From Dehalococcoidia bacterium (GTDB lineage: Bacteria > Chloroflexota > Dehalococcoidia > Lucifugimonadales > UBA3495), in assembly GCA_022823505.1 (NCBI GenBank), contig JAJEIA010000104.1, forward strand, positions 1 to 64,000: a stretch of DNA of 64,000 nucleotides. The letters are read 5' to 3'. A model generated the notes under the pieces. That model had not been told where the DNA came from and did not search any database. It worked only from the letters and a program-made list of their open reading frames with translations. The position numbers and the translations under genes were made by a program. Below, piece by piece: positions 63,551 to 64,000 of the stretch. Every line of letters begins with the position of its first letter. The first letter of the stretch is position 1.

Positions 63551-64000
63551 TCAGGCCGGCTCAGGACGAACGGGCCGGCCGGCCAGGTGCCCTGGGCCAA
63601 AGAGGGACTTGATGCGCTTGCGCAAGGTATCAGGCTCCTCGGCTCCCTTGGCCGGCAGTTCGCCGATATCGGCGGTGGGAGCCATGGGATCGCCGCCGCC
63701 CAGCCGGTAGATGCTCACCGTCAGGTTGCCTCCCAGGAAGATGACCAGGTACGTGATGCAGGTCAACGCGTTCCACGCGTAGCCCATGCGCCAGCGCGTG
63801 ACCAACTCGTGCTCCGGATATCCCAGGGCGGTGAAGTCCACTGCCCAGGAATGGAGCAGCGTGTGCCCGGTGAGGGAGAGGAAACTGGGTTGCATATAGG
63901 CTGCCAGGATCCCTGCCGCTCCGAAGATGGTCAGGACTACGGTGACGAGCATGCTGCACCAGAGGAGGAAGCGACGGTCCCACTCGGTGAGCCGGACGCT
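63551..64000 (-). CDS. membrane protein, 5' end outside window
   Basis: The last 149 codons of a minus-strand gene; the frame is open to the window edge and coding-like upstream of the internal Met (RLTEWDRRFLLWCS). Two TM helices are visible (LVTVVLTIFGAAGILAAYM and ALTCITYLVIFLGGNLTVSI), then a charged cytoplasmic tail. A partial sequence; I do not recognise the family. Confidence 0.75.
   Translation of the reverse strand, partial: SVRLTEWDRRFLLWCSMLVTVVLTIFGAAGILAAYMQPSFLSLTGHTLLHSWAVDFTALGYPEHELVTRWRMGYAWNALTCITYLVIFLGGNLTVSIYRLGGGDPMAPTADIGELPAKGAEEPDTLRKRIKSLFGPGHLAGRPVRPEPA

Noticed and set aside
1-64000. tRNA, rRNA or CRISPR loci
   Set aside because: No cloverleaf-like sequence, rRNA-like block or regularly spaced repeat array was recognised on either strand.

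Overview
The window is 64 kb of high-GC bacterial DNA with dense, mostly well-spaced genes, many GTG/TTG starts and good Shine-Dalgarno sites. The gene mix (luciferase-like flavin oxidoreductases, CaiB/BaiF CoA-transferases, a thiolase-like/DUF35 pair, ACMSD-type amidohydrolases, a cytochrome P450, GlcG/HbpS and arylsulfotransferase-type proteins, and a giant cadherin/fibronectin-type protein) looks to me like an uncultured marine or host-associated Chloroflexota of the SAR202/Dehalococcoidia kind. That assignment is an inference from gene content; no rRNA, tRNA, CRISPR array or complete mobile element was seen.

Layout. 1-5651 (-): an AddA/RecB-like helicase (cut by the window edge) and its AddB-like nuclease partner. 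5817-21048 (-): a lipoprotein resembling a detached subtilisin prodomain, followed by a 4773-residue secreted subtilase with FN3, PPC, P-domain, Calx-beta and 31 cadherin-like repeats. 21703-26786: a substrate-binding protein and flavin oxidoreductase (-), then arylsulfotransferase-like, GlcG-like and CaiB genes (+). 27160-30931: divergent XRE-TM-TPR protein and von Willebrand lipoprotein. 31414-35488: CMD-family protein, two alpha/beta hydrolases and an MFS transporter. 35492-36919: a lower-GC gene with a HEPN-like C-terminus. 37263-42588 (-): a four-gene operon (double CaiB fusion, thiolase-like, DUF35, M24-fold protein). 42743-45131: two NodB/PuuE-like genes separated by a REP-like element and bracketed by two copies of a 112-bp inverted-repeat element. 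45152-49931: two GNATs, a second flavin oxidoreductase, a Gfo/Idh/MocA protein and a small membrane-anchored protein. 50303-54689 (-): a four-hydrolase operon (NodB-like, adenosine-deaminase-like, two amidohydrolases), preceded by a coiled-coil gene with its own terminator. 55838-57173 (+): a consensus-like promoter, a hairpin-rich leader with a 26-codon ORF, then a tandem universal stress protein. 57246-64000: RCC1-like protein, P450, small membrane protein, a trypsin-like protease, an anchored alpha/beta hydrolase and a truncated membrane protein.

How it fits together. Much of the window is catabolic: CoA-transferases, a probable thiolase-like/DUF35 C-C lyase, flavin oxygenases, P450 and amidohydrolases suggest breakdown of recalcitrant carboxylic and nitrogenous organics. 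Several of these proteins have lost canonical catalytic residues (Asp to Cys in half of the CaiB fusion, no nucleophilic Cys in the thiolase-like protein, altered metal ligands in the M24 protein, EKP to EWP in the Gfo/Idh protein, an absent motif-2 His in two NodB-like proteins), which points to paralogues moving to new chemistry. The most unusual items are the split subtilase locus and the structured leader upstream of the stress protein.
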